Origin: Pseudarthrobacter sp. W1I19
Lineage (GTDB): Bacteria; Actinomycetota; Actinomycetes; Actinomycetales; Micrococcaceae
Length of the DNA stretch: 64,000 bases
Assembly: GCF_030817835.1 (NCBI RefSeq)
Contig: NZ_JAUSZR010000001.1
Location: 3,534,001-3,598,000 of the forward strand
Direction of reading: 5' to 3'
The translations under genes were made by a program, and so were the position numbers. This document shows, piece by piece, positions 45,750 to 54,717 of the stretch. Each line of letters starts with the position of its first letter. Within the stretch, counting starts at the first letter, position 1. The notes under the pieces are model-generated. The model was not told the DNA's origin, searched no databases, and saw nothing but the letters and a program-made list of their open reading frames with translations.

Positions 45750-46133
45750 CTAAACATCCAGCTCGTCGGCAACCTTACGCAGGGCGGCGGCGATGGCCTT
45801 GCCCTTGTTGCCTTCCGGATATTTGCCTTTGGAGAGCGTTCCGGACAGGTTGTCCAGTACTGTCACCAGGTCCTGGACCAGAGGCGCAAGATCGCGGGCG
45901 CTGGGCCGCTTCGCCTTGGCGATGGACGGCGTCTTATCCAGCACGCGAAGCCCCAGGGCCTGGGCACCCTTGCGTCCGTCGGCGACTCCGAACTCAACGC
46001 GGGTGCCGGCCTTCAGCTCCGTGACACCCTCGGGCAGCGAGGATTTGGGCAGGAACACTTCCTGGCCGTCTTCGCCCGCAAGGAATCCGAAGCCTTTGTC
46101 CTTGTCATACCACTTGACCTTGCCGGTAGGCAC
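45750..46133 (-). CDS. Cold-shock-domain protein with C-terminal extension
   Basis: 127 residues. N-terminal cold-shock domain (PTGKVKWYDKDKGFGFLAGEDG; RNP1-like KGFGFL, RNP2-like EVFLPKS), then ~60 extra residues with Lys/Leu-rich helices (ARDLAPLVQDLVTVLDNLSG). GTG 46133 has GAAGAAGG 8 nt upstream and matches where such proteins begin; the ATG 12 codons earlier has no site. Nucleic-acid-binding, cytoplasmic. Probably cotranscribed with the DUF3027 gene. Confidence 0.88.
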   Translation of the reverse strand: MPTGKVKWYDKDKGFGFLAGEDGQEVFLPKSSLPEGVTELKAGTRVEFGVADGRKGAQALGLRVLDKTPSIAKAKRPSARDLAPLVQDLVTVLDNLSGTLSKGKYPEGNKGKAIAAALRKVADELDV

Positions 46134-46363
46134 GTAATCAACCTTCTTCGTTCTGACGTCTTGAGACACGGCCAGCCGTCACCGCATCCACATTGTTGTG
46201 CGGGTTCAGGGTATGACGGCTGAAGACCGTGTTGGTCTGTATCCCTCAAGGTTATCCTGCCCGATGCCCTAACCCTGCTTTCAACGGCGCCCTCCCCGCC
46301 CGTGCCCTAGCCTCCCGGGAACGCATGCCCGCACTGTCGGACCGGGCTGTTAGCGTTACGTCC

Positions 46364-46597
46364 ATGACTCCCTCGCGTTACCGGCGGCTCCTGACGATTT
46401 TCGCCGCGGTTATAGCCGTGCTCTCACTGGCGGCGGTGGCTGCCGTCATGGCGTTTGCGTTCGCCCGTGCGGTGGCGCCCGCCTGGGTCACCTATACCGC
46501 GCTGTACGGCCTGCCGCTGGCGTTCCTCCTGATGCTGTTCCTTGTCCTGGACAGCGTCGCCGGGCGCCGCCGGGCAGGAAAACCGGACGGGCGGTAA
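46364..46597 (+). CDS. Small two-TM membrane protein
   Basis: 77 residues from ATG 46364: MTPSRYRRLL, TM helices ~10-33 and ~42-62, then a basic tail RRRAGKPDGR. No known family. TAGCGT lies 7 nt before the ATG, a leaderless layout. Its stop TAA is part of the TAACGT box in front of the next gene. Confidence 0.65.
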   Translation: MTPSRYRRLLTIFAAVIAVLSLAAVAAVMAFAFARAVAPAWVTYTALYGLPLAFLLMLFLVLDSVAGRRRAGKPDGR

Positions 46598-46607
46598 CGT
46601 TGGACTG

Positions 46608-49088
46608 ATGTCCCTTATTCGCGCGCTCAGCAAGGACCTGGAGGCCCGCAGCGACGACTCGTTGCGGTCCCTGTTCGACGCGCGGCCGGACCTCATCTCC
46701 CCCGCCGTTCCCGATTTCGCCGCCCTCGCTGCCAGGGCCAGCGGGAGGGTCAGCGTCCAGCGCGCCCTGGAGCGCCTCAACCGGCCCCAGATGCAGGTCC
46801 TGGAAACCCTCCATCTGTGTACAAACACCGATACCAAGCACAGCGCGTCAGCCGCGGGCCTGCGCAGCCTTATTTCGGGGTCCACCCTTGCGGCGGTGGA
46901 ACGCATCCTGGCCTCGCTGCAGGAACTGGCGCTGGTACACCGCGCCGATCCGCCGCACGGAACTCCCGCCGGCAAGCAGCGCTACTACCTTCCGGTGGGC
47001 AGCCTTAAGGACGTGGTGGGGATATACCCGGCCGGGCTGGGGCGGAGCTATACGGAACTGGTGCGCCTCCAGCCCGCGTTCGCGCAACGGGCCGTCCAGC
47101 TTGTTTCCGAACTCCACCGCAGCGGTGTGGCCATCCATGGCGCCACAACGCCCATGGAGGCGGCGTTGGCGCTGCAGCACTGGACGTCCTCCCCCGAGGC
47201 ACTGCACAACATCCTGTCCACGGCTCCGGAGCGGACCACCACGCTGCTCGCCAAATTCCGTAACTGGGCCATGGGTGCCGTCCCCCAGGCCCAGCGCAAA
47301 GCATCCATCGCCACTGAGGGATCCGACGTCGGGCCGGTCGACTGGCTCCTGGCCCGCGGCCTGCTGGTGCCGCTGGACGCCGCCCACGTGGAACTGCCGC
47401 ACAGCGTGGGACTGTCCCTTCGCGGTGGCGCCATTATCAATGACTTCACGTTGTCGCCGCCGGTCCCCGAACTGGGCCGCACCAGCGCCGCCCTCCGCCG
47501 CAACGCCGCGCTGGGCGCCATCGCGGAAACCCTTCGGCTGGTGGGCGAAATGCTCCATGCCGTGAAGGAACAGCCGCTGGCCACGCTCCGCAGCGGAGGC
47601 GTAGGCGTCCGGGAGATGAGGCGGCTCGCTGACGTCCTCAGGATCGACCAGCAACGCGTCGGGCTGCTCCTGGAGCTCTGCGGGCTTGCCGGCCTGATCC
47701 GTCTCGACGTCGACTCGTCGTCCTGGATGCAGCCGCCCGAATTGGAGTGGCTGGTCCTGCCCCGGCAGGAACAATGGCTCTGGCTGGTGAACGCCTGGCT
47801 GGCCAGCGAGCGCGTACCGTCCATGGTGGGCCAACCCATCAGCGGGACGCCCGGAGCAGCGGCAGGGCACCGCGCTGCATCGGGGAGCACCGTCATAGCG
47901 TTGTCGGCCGAAGCACAGCGGCCCGACGCCCCCGTGGTGCGCAAACGGATCCTGGAAATCCTCAACGAACTCACCCAGGAAGCTGCAGCACCGGACGGAA
48001 CCGCGCCGGTCCTTGATGCTGCCGCAGTCCTGCAGCGCGCCGAATGGGCGCAGCCGCGGATGGCCCGGCGCTTCAGCTCCCTGATCCGCGGTGTACTGGC
48101 CGAAGCGGAAATCCTCGGTTTGCTGGGTTCCGGAGCGCTCAGCCAGCTGGGAAGCGCCATCGCCGGCGACGATCCCGACGCCGCACTCACCATCCTTGGT
48201 GAGCACCTGCCGGCAGAACTGAACCACGTGCTGCTCCAGGCGGATCTTACTGCGGTGGCTCCCGGCTACCTCGCTCCGGCGCTCAGCGAGAAACTGCTGC
48301 TGATGGCGGACGCGGAAGGTCAGGGCCCGGCCACCATCTACCGGTTCTCACCGGAGTCCATCCGCCGCGCTTTGGACGCCGGGCACGATGCCGCAGCCTT
48401 GCTGGACATTCTGCGGGAGCACTCGGCCACAGCCGTCCCGCAACCGCTGCAGTACCTTGTGGAGGATACGGCAGCACGCCACGGCCGGCTGCGGGTGGGT
48501 GTGGCGGCCAGCTTCATCCAGAGCGAGGATGAGGCGGGCCTGCTTGAACTGCTGCGGGGGCCCAAAGCTGAGGGGCTCGGCCTAGTCCGGATTGCACCCA
48601 CGGTCCTGATTTCTTCGGCTCCCCCGCGCGAAACAGCCCAGGTGTTGCGAAGCCTGGGTCTCTCACCGTCGCTGGATGAATCAGAACAACCCGTACTCCG
48701 GCTCCGGCGTGCACCCGCCCCACATACGCCGTCCCGGCCCGTCTACACCGCCCCGCGGACCGCACCGGAGCCCGAGGAAGTACAAGCCCAACTGGACGTG
48801 CTCCGCCACCGCCCGGCCGCCGTCGTAAGCCCTGCCGGCCAGGCGGATTTCGGCTCGGAAGCGGCCACCCAGCTGGGTCTGGAGGCCCTGCAGCGCGCCA
48901 TCCGGCTGAAGCAGCGGATCAGCATGAACGTGGTGGACGGCATGGGGAATGCCAACCTGGAGATCGTTGTTCCACTCTCAGTTAGCGGCGGGCGCGTCCG
49001 GGTCTTCGACCCCGCGAAGGACACCGAACGGGTGCTGTCCATCCATCGCATCATCGATATAGAGGCTGCAGAGGAACTGCACCAGTGA
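46608..49088 (+). CDS. Helicase-associated protein (XPB/Ssl2 partner, Helicase_C_3)
   Basis: 826 residues. It has no helicase motifs of its own. The C-terminal ~130 residues (DVLRHRPAAVVSP...LEALQRAIRLKQRISMNVVDG) match the Helicase_C_3/XPB-associated domain; the N-terminal part is helical, likely winged-helix repeats. Found immediately before bacterial XPB genes in actinobacteria (13 bp apart here). Likely a partner or regulator of that helicase (inference). TAACGT at 46595-46600, 7 nt before the ATG, suggests a leaderless start. Confidence 0.82.
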   Translation: MSLIRALSKDLEARSDDSLRSLFDARPDLISPAVPDFAALAARASGRVSVQRALERLNRPQMQVLETLHLCTNTDTKHSASAAGLRSLISGSTLAAVERILASLQELALVHRADPPHGTPAGKQRYYLPVGSLKDVVGIYPAGLGRSYTELVRLQPAFAQRAVQLVSELHRSGVAIHGATTPMEAALALQHWTSSPEALHNILSTAPERTTTLLAKFRNWAMGAVPQAQRKASIATEGSDVGPVDWLLARGLLVPLDAAHVELPHSVGLSLRGGAIINDFTLSPPVPELGRTSAALRRNAALGAIAETLRLVGEMLHAVKEQPLATLRSGGVGVREMRRLADVLRIDQQRVGLLLELCGLAGLIRLDVDSSSWMQPPELEWLVLPRQEQWLWLVNAWLASERVPSMVGQPISGTPGAAAGHRAASGSTVIALSAEAQRPDAPVVRKRILEILNELTQEAAAPDGTAPVLDAAAVLQRAEWAQPRMARRFSSLIRGVLAEAEILGLLGSGALSQLGSAIAGDDPDAALTILGEHLPAELNHVLLQADLTAVAPGYLAPALSEKLLLMADAEGQGPATIYRFSPESIRRALDAGHDAAALLDILREHSATAVPQPLQYLVEDTAARHGRLRVGVAASFIQSEDEAGLLELLRGPKAEGLGLVRIAPTVLISSAPPRETAQVLRSLGLSPSLDESEQPVLRLRRAPAPHTPSRPVYTAPRTAPEPEEVQAQLDVLRHRPAAVVSPAGQADFGSEAATQLGLEALQRAIRLKQRISMNVVDGMGNANLEIVVPLSVSGGRVRVFDPAKDTERVLSIHRIIDIEAAEELHQ

Positions 49089-49101
49089 AGGACTTTCCCG
49101 C

Positions 49102-50748
49102 GTGAACGACGGACCCCTGATTGTCCAGAGCGACAAAACCATCCTCCTCGAGGTGGACCATGACCTCGCCACCGAAGCCCGGCATGCCATAGCGCCGTTC
49201 GCCGAACTGGAACGCGCGCCCGAGCATGTGCACAGCTACCGGCTGACGCCGCTGGGACTGTGGAACGCCCGCGCCGCTGGACTGGACGCCGAAAAGGTCC
49301 TGGACACGTTGCTGAAGTATTCGCGCTTTCCGGTGCCGCACTCGCTGCTGATTGACGTCGAGGAAACCATGTCGCGGTACGGCCGGCTGCGCCTGGAAAA
49401 AGACCCGCAGCATGGGCTGGTCATGCGCACGGACGACTACCCCGTCCTCGAAGAAGTGATCCGGTCCAAGAAGATCCAGCCGCTCCTGGGGCCGCGGATT
49501 GACGGCGAAACGGTAGTTGTTCACGCTTCCCAGCGCGGGCAGCTCAAGCAGCTGCTGCTTAAGATCGGCTGGCCGGCCGAGGATCTGGCCGGCTACGTGG
49601 ATGGCACCCCGCACCTGATCGCCCTCAACGAGGACGGCTGGAAACTGCGGCCCTACCAGCAGATGGCCAGCGACAATTTCTGGGCCGGCGGCAGTGGCGT
49701 GGTGGTGCTTCCCTGCGGGGCGGGCAAAACCCTGGTGGGCGCGGCGGCGATGGCCACCGGCTCCACCACCACCCTGATCCTGGTCACCAACACCGTTGCC
49801 GCCCGGCAGTGGAAGGACGAGCTGCTCAAGCGCACGTCCCTCACAGAAGACGAGATCGGCGAATACTCGGGGGCTCTGAAGGAAGTCCGCCCCGTCACCA
49901 TTGCCACGTACCAGGTGCTCACCACCAAGCGCGGCGGGCTGTATCCGCACCTGGAACTGGTGGACGGGCATGACTGGGGCCTGATCATCTACGACGAGGT
50001 CCATTTGCTGCCGGCCCCGATCTTCCGGATGACGGCGGACCTGCAGGCCCGGCGCCGCCTGGGCCTCACCGCAACCCTGGTGCGTGAAGACGGCCGCGAG
50101 GGCGAGGTCTTCAGCCTGATCGGGCCGAAGCGCTACGACGCGCCCTGGAAGGACATCGAGTCCCAGGGCTACATCGCTCCTGCTGACTGCGTAGAGGTCC
50201 GTGTGGACCTGCCGCGGGATGAGCGCGTTGCCTACGCCATGGCCGAGGACGCGGACAAGTACCGGCTTTGCGCCACGTCAGAGTCCAAGACACAGGTGGT
50301 GGAGCAGCTGGTGGCCCTGCACAGCGGGGAGCAGCTGCTGGTGATCGGCCAGTACATCGACCAGCTGGATGAGCTCGGTGAGCGCCTCCACGCGCCGGTG
50401 ATCAAGGGCGATACCCCGGTCAAGGTGCGCCAGAAGCTTTTTGACGCCTTCCGGGCCGGGGAGCTACAGACGCTGGTGGTGTCCAAGGTGGCCAACTTTT
50501 CCATCGACCTTCCGGAGGCGTCGGTGGCGATCCAGGTGTCGGGGTCCTTCGGGTCGCGGCAGGAGGAAGCGCAGCGGCTGGGACGGTTGCTGCGCCCGAA
50601 GAAGGACGGCCGGGCTGCCCGCTTCTACTCGCTGGTGGCCCGGGACACTTTGGACCAGGACTTCGCCGCCAAGCGCCAGCGGTTCCTCGCCGAACAGGGT
50701 TATGCCTACCGAATCATGGACGCCAAGGACGTGGAAAAAGCGGAATAG
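49102..50748 (+). CDS. DNA repair helicase XPB (SF2)
   Basis: 548 residues. N-terminal damage-recognition-like domain (~1-170), then RecA domains: LRPYQQMASDNFW (Q region), Walker A LPCGAGKT, DEVH in IIYDEVHLLPA, LGLTATLVRED (motif III), and motif VI QEEAQRLGRLLRP. Bacterial XPBs unwind DNA 3'-5' and are linked to repair. GTG start. Forms a tight pair with the upstream helicase-associated gene. Confidence 0.95.
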   Translation: MNDGPLIVQSDKTILLEVDHDLATEARHAIAPFAELERAPEHVHSYRLTPLGLWNARAAGLDAEKVLDTLLKYSRFPVPHSLLIDVEETMSRYGRLRLEKDPQHGLVMRTDDYPVLEEVIRSKKIQPLLGPRIDGETVVVHASQRGQLKQLLLKIGWPAEDLAGYVDGTPHLIALNEDGWKLRPYQQMASDNFWAGGSGVVVLPCGAGKTLVGAAAMATGSTTTLILVTNTVAARQWKDELLKRTSLTEDEIGEYSGALKEVRPVTIATYQVLTTKRGGLYPHLELVDGHDWGLIIYDEVHLLPAPIFRMTADLQARRRLGLTATLVREDGREGEVFSLIGPKRYDAPWKDIESQGYIAPADCVEVRVDLPRDERVAYAMAEDADKYRLCATSESKTQVVEQLVALHSGEQLLVIGQYIDQLDELGERLHAPVIKGDTPVKVRQKLFDAFRAGELQTLVVSKVANFSIDLPEASVAIQVSGSFGSRQEEAQRLGRLLRPKKDGRAARFYSLVARDTLDQDFAAKRQRFLAEQGYAYRIMDAKDVEKAE

Positions 50749-50784
50749 GGCCTCACAACCGGCTTCCACCCAATATCCAGACAA

Positions 50785-50801
50785 CTCCCAGAGTCTGGGA
50801 G
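50785..50801. promoter_or_regulatory. 17-bp palindrome before the response-regulator gene
   Basis: CTCCCAGAGTCTGGGAG, symmetric about 50793, 13 bp upstream of the ATG. It could be a binding site or a small hairpin controlling the start. A candidate for autoregulation by the response regulator; OmpR-type regulators more often use direct repeats. Confidence 0.4.
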
Positions 50802-50813
50802 CATGATGGGAAC

Positions 50814-51524
50814 ATGAACAAGAACGGCCCTGAAGCGAAGCTCCTTGTGGTGGACGACGAGCCCAACATCCGCGAACTGCTGTCCACCTCCCTGCGGTTC
50901 GCCGGATTCGACGTCGTCTCAGCAGCCAACGGACGCGACGCCCTTGCCGCCGCCGACCTGCATTCACCGGACCTCGCCGTCCTGGACGTGATGCTCCCGG
51001 ACATGGACGGGTTCACCGTCACCCGGCGCCTCCGCGCTTCAGGCAAGCACTTCCCCGTCCTGTTCCTGACCGCCAAGGACGACACCGAGGACAAAGTCAC
51101 CGGCCTCACCGTTGGAGGCGACGATTATGTCACCAAGCCCTTCAGCCTGGACGAGGTAGTGGCCAGGATCCGCGCCGTCCTGCGCCGCACGCAGCCCTTG
51201 CTCGACGACGACGCCGTGATCCGGGTGGATGACCTGGAACTCGACGACGACGCCCACGAAGTCCGCCGTGGCGGCACCGTCATCGAACTCTCCCCCACCG
51301 AGTTCAAGCTGCTCCGCTACCTCATGCTCAACCCCAACCGGGTGCTGTCCAAGTCGCAGATCCTGGACCACGTGTGGGAATACAACTTCAACGGTGACGC
51401 CTCCATCGTCGAGTCCTACATCTCCTACCTCCGCCGGAAGGTGGACATCGATCCTGAAGCTCCAGCCCTGATCCAGACCAAGCGTGGCGTGGGGTACGTG
51501 CTTCGGACGGCAGAAAAGCGCTGA
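50814..51524 (+). CDS. OmpR/PhoB-family response regulator
   Basis: 236 residues. Receiver domain with acidic pocket DDEP, phosphoacceptor Asp in LAVLDVMLPDMDGF (~58), T and K in FLTAKDD; then a trans_reg_C winged HTH (LSPTEFKLLRYLMLN, VESYISYLRRKVD). Partner of the kinase that starts 2 nt later. The pair resembles TcrA/MprA-type actinobacterial systems; signal and targets unknown. Confidence 0.95.
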   Translation: MNKNGPEAKLLVVDDEPNIRELLSTSLRFAGFDVVSAANGRDALAAADLHSPDLAVLDVMLPDMDGFTVTRRLRASGKHFPVLFLTAKDDTEDKVTGLTVGGDDYVTKPFSLDEVVARIRAVLRRTQPLLDDDAVIRVDDLELDDDAHEVRRGGTVIELSPTEFKLLRYLMLNPNRVLSKSQILDHVWEYNFNGDASIVESYISYLRRKVDIDPEAPALIQTKRGVGYVLRTAEKR

Positions 51525-51526
51525 CC

Positions 51527-53002
51527 TTGCTCCAGCGTTGGAAGTCGGCCTCCCTCAGGACGCAGCTCGTGGCCATGATCATGGCCCTGCTGATCGTTGC
51601 CCTGACAGTGACCGGGGCGGGAACCCTGACCCTCCTTCACAGCTACCTGCAAGGCCAGGTGGATGACAAGCTGTATGCCGCCGTCGAGCTGGCGGGGAAG
51701 CAGCGCTCCTTCACGCAGCTGCAGACCCCCAATCCTCCGGTTCCCACCGACTACTCGTTGATACTTTTTGTCCCGGGACAGGACCCCTACCCGTTTGGTG
51801 GTGACGCCGAGAAGCATCCGGACATCAGCTCCATCAGCGTTGAGCAAGCCCAGGCCCGCGGAGTCGTCCCGTACCAGGTGAGGGGTACCGACGGGCAGAA
51901 CTGGCGGGTTGTAGCGGTGACCGTCCAGACCAACCAGACCACGGCTGTTGTTGTCATCGGGCTGCCGCTGCAGAGCGTGGATGATGTGCTGAAGCACGCC
52001 ACGCTGGTGGTGACCGGCGTTGGCCTCCTGACCCTTCTGCTGGCGTCCCTGATCGCAAGCTGGACCGTGTCGCGTTCCTTCCGGCCGCTGGCCCGGGTGG
52101 AGAAGACGGCAGCCGCGATCGCCGCCGGTGACCTGTCCCGCCGCGTGGACGTGGAGAACCCCGGCACCGAGCTGGGCCGGCTGAGCAGTTCGCTGAATGC
52201 CATGCTCGCCCACATCGAAACGGCCTTCGCCGCCCGGACGGCCTCGGAGGCGAGGATGCGCCGGTTCGCTGCCGACGCCTCGCACGAACTGCGGACCCCG
52301 CTGGTGACCATCCGCGGCTTCTCCGAGCTGTACCGGCACGGTGCGTTAACCAGCGACGAGGACGTTGCCACCGCCATGGGAAGGATCGAGAGCGAAGCCA
52401 AACGCATGGGCTCCATGGTGGAGGACCTGTTGCTGCTGGCCCGCCTTGACGAGCAGCGGCCGTTGCAGCAAAAGCCGGTGGACCTGCAACTGATCGCCCA
52501 CGATGCGGTGGTGGATACGCAGGCCAGCTCGCGTTCGCGGGTGATTACGCTGGTCGGACTCAACGGCGGCTCCGCAGCTCCCGCGCCCGTGCTGGGCGAC
52601 GAGGCCAAGCTCCGCCAGGTGGTGGGCAACCTGGTGGGCAACGCCCTGCGCTACACGCCAGAAGACAGCCCCATTGAACTGGCCGTTGGCATCCACGTTT
52701 CAGCGGACGGGCAGGAGCGGTCCGTTATCGAAGTCCGCGACCACGGACCGGGTATCTCCGAGGAGGATGCGTCCAAGGTTTTCGAACGCTTCTACCGTGC
52801 CGACACATCCCGCACCCGGGAGACCGGCGGCAGCGGCCTGGGCCTGGCCATCGTGGCCGCAATTGTGGGATCCCACGGCGGTTCTGTCCGGGTGGCCACT
52901 ACCGACGGCGGCGGTGCAACCCTGGTGGTCAGCCTTCCAAAGCGCGAAGACGCGCCAACGGCGGCCAAGGCCGAGGGCAGCGACGAGGTTATCCACATAT
53001 AG
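51527..53002 (+). CDS. Sensor histidine kinase
   Basis: 491 residues from TTG 51527, no clear ribosome-binding site, 2 nt after the regulator stop. Two TM helices (~13-35 and ~158-180) flank an ~120-residue extracellular sensor with no named domain. HAMP follows (SRSFRPLARVEKTAAAIAAGDLSRRV), then H-box DASHELRTPL, N-box VGNLVGNALRYTPE, G1 DHGPGI, G2 GSGLGLAIV. Orthodox kinase of the adjacent regulator. Confidence 0.95.
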   Translation: MLQRWKSASLRTQLVAMIMALLIVALTVTGAGTLTLLHSYLQGQVDDKLYAAVELAGKQRSFTQLQTPNPPVPTDYSLILFVPGQDPYPFGGDAEKHPDISSISVEQAQARGVVPYQVRGTDGQNWRVVAVTVQTNQTTAVVVIGLPLQSVDDVLKHATLVVTGVGLLTLLLASLIASWTVSRSFRPLARVEKTAAAIAAGDLSRRVDVENPGTELGRLSSSLNAMLAHIETAFAARTASEARMRRFAADASHELRTPLVTIRGFSELYRHGALTSDEDVATAMGRIESEAKRMGSMVEDLLLLARLDEQRPLQQKPVDLQLIAHDAVVDTQASSRSRVITLVGLNGGSAAPAPVLGDEAKLRQVVGNLVGNALRYTPEDSPIELAVGIHVSADGQERSVIEVRDHGPGISEEDASKVFERFYRADTSRTRETGGSGLGLAIVAAIVGSHGGSVRVATTDGGGATLVVSLPKREDAPTAAKAEGSDEVIHI

Positions 53003-53109
53003 CCTTCGGCGGTAGCCCCGGTAGGAGGCGCATCCCTAGGCTCATTGCAGACGTCCGGACCAGCCGGGCATGGGAGCACACGCTGCCAGCTACAGCGAAA
53101 GGCACTGCC

Positions 53110-53397
53110 ATGAGCATCATCTCTGTCGATACCGAACTCCTGCAGCTCAAGTCGGCCAACGTCCAGGCCACAGTGGACCGGATCAGCGCCGACGTCCAAA
53201 CCATGAAACGGGGACTGGACGAGCTCCAGGGCTCCTGGCGGGGCTCCGCAGCCACCAACTTCCAGGCGCTGGTCACGGAATGGACCATCACGCAGGGCCG
53301 GGTGGAGGCTTCACTGGCGTCCATCAACATGGCACTGGCGTCGGCGGCCGCTACTTACGCGCAGGCAGAGCAGGGGAATACCCAGCGGTTCAGCTAG
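53110..53397 (+). CDS. WXG100-family protein (ESAT-6-like)
   Basis: 95 residues, helix-turn-helix hairpin with the W-x-G turn in LQGSWRGSAATNF (~43). It lacks a clear C-terminal YxxxD/E export signal: YAQAEQG is near the end. WXG100 proteins are substrates of type VII secretion, but no eccC/essC or second WXG100 gene is present here. Solitary gene following the two-component system. Confidence 0.85.
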   Translation: MSIISVDTELLQLKSANVQATVDRISADVQTMKRGLDELQGSWRGSAATNFQALVTEWTITQGRVEASLASINMALASAAATYAQAEQGNTQRFS

Positions 53398-53428
53398 GCC
53401 CACCGCCGCAGACCCGCTCGTGCCTTCG

Positions 53429-54442
53429 TCAGGCTTCGGGCGTGCCCTGGTGGAACCGCAGCCGCCAGCGCTCACCGTCGAGCACCCACAGGGAGCTCCG
53501 GAGGGTTGTGCCTGAGCGCGCGAAGCTCCGGTAGGTCAGCAGCACGGCGCCAGGGCCCACACGGTCCGCGCCGATGATCTCGATATCGGTCCGCTCCCCC
53601 GGGTCCTCTTCCAGCGCCATCATCATGGCATCGCGCGTCCAGACCCGGCCGGAGCTGCCGATCTCCAGGAAGTCAGGGTGCAGGAGGACTGCTGTCCTGC
53701 CAATATCACCGCGCACCAGGGGGCCCAGCAGTTCCCGCTCCAGCTCCTCCACGAGTGCTTCGGGCGGCGCAGTTTCAGCCGGGCCGGTTCCGGCGAGGTC
53801 AAAAGCCCCGTCACCAAGCTGGGCGAAATCCAGCTGGGCGTAGTCCTGGCTGGTGTCCTGCCGGGTCAGCTCCTGCTGGTTGAACAGGTCGGGCTCACGG
53901 GTGGCTGCTGCGGGAGTGTGGACCGGGGTTGACGCTGTCCCGGCAGTACGCGCTCCCGAGGCGGACAGGTGGTGCGCCCCGGGAAAGCCGGGTCCTGAGC
54001 GGGCGGCCACACCCTGCTGGTAGGCAGTGGCAGCAGCCCGGGCACGCTCGTCCGCGGCTTCGTTCAGGTCATGCCCGGCGTGGCCCTTGACCCATTCAAA
54101 CCTGTATTTGCGCCCCGCCAGTTCCCGGTCCAGTTCCTTGAGCAGGTCAACGTTCAGCACGGGTTTGCCGTCGGCCTTACGCCAGCCCTTCCGCTTCCAA
54201 CCTGGCATCCACTTGGTGATGGAGTTGATGACGTACTGGCTGTCGCAGAGGATGTGCAGGTCCTCCTCGGGAAGATGGGCAGTGGCCCGCAGCAGATCCA
54301 GGACAGCCATCAGCTCGCCCTGGTTGTTGGTCCCGTGCGGCCATCCGCCGGCGCGCCAGCAGTCGTCGTTCACGTACCAGGCCCAGCCCGCCGGGCCGGG
54401 ATTTCCCAAAGCCGAACCGTCGGCCGCTGCTGTAATCGTCAC
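53429..54442 (-). CDS. rnhA: RNase HI fused to an NTF2-like (DUF4440) domain
   Basis: 337 residues. N-terminal RNase HI (~1-140) with the catalytic set D8, E43, D67, D131 (AADGSALGNPGP, NNQGELMAV, CDSQYV, NEAADERA) and the basic WKRKGWRKADG handle. A ~75-residue linker is followed by a DUF4440/SnoaL-like NTF2 domain (~220-337; LEIGSSGRVWTRDAM, ILT-like YRSFARSG, SSLWVLDGERWRLRFHQGTP). The first half cuts RNA in RNA-DNA hybrids; the role of the second is unknown. Confidence 0.9.
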   Translation of the reverse strand: MTITAAADGSALGNPGPAGWAWYVNDDCWRAGGWPHGTNNQGELMAVLDLLRATAHLPEEDLHILCDSQYVINSITKWMPGWKRKGWRKADGKPVLNVDLLKELDRELAGRKYRFEWVKGHAGHDLNEAADERARAAATAYQQGVAARSGPGFPGAHHLSASGARTAGTASTPVHTPAAATREPDLFNQQELTRQDTSQDYAQLDFAQLGDGAFDLAGTGPAETAPPEALVEELERELLGPLVRGDIGRTAVLLHPDFLEIGSSGRVWTRDAMMMALEEDPGERTDIEIIGADRVGPGAVLLTYRSFARSGTTLRSSLWVLDGERWRLRFHQGTPEA

Positions 54443-54557
54443 CGGTCCATCCTGCCAGAAGACACCGACAAACAGATGGTCGGGCTCCGCTTCCGACCGC
54501 TGCTGCCTGCTGTGACCGCTGCGCGCCCCGCGGCGTCCGAAGAAACACCAGCGGCAG

Positions 54558-54633
54558 GAAAGCGTTTACCGAAACTTCTTGACGGTGGCACCGGCGCCCG
54601 GCACAATCGGATGTCATACGAGAAAACGCTTTC
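54558..54633 (+). promoter_or_regulatory. Promoter flanked by two LacI-type operators
   Basis: TTGACG (54579-54584), 17-nt spacer, CACAAT (54602-54607). GAAAGCGTTT (54558-54567) lies upstream and AAACGCTTTC (54624-54633) downstream, the same 10-mer in opposite orientations. CG-centred AAAnCG-like boxes are typical LacI-family sites. Two sites around one promoter would allow looping repression. Confidence 0.65.
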
Positions 54634-54717
54634 TTAGAGTTTTGGCGAGGCGGCCGAGGATGCCCCCTTTGCCAGCAAGGGAGAAGGCGTTTCCACCAGA
54701 ACAAGGAAGGCATATCG

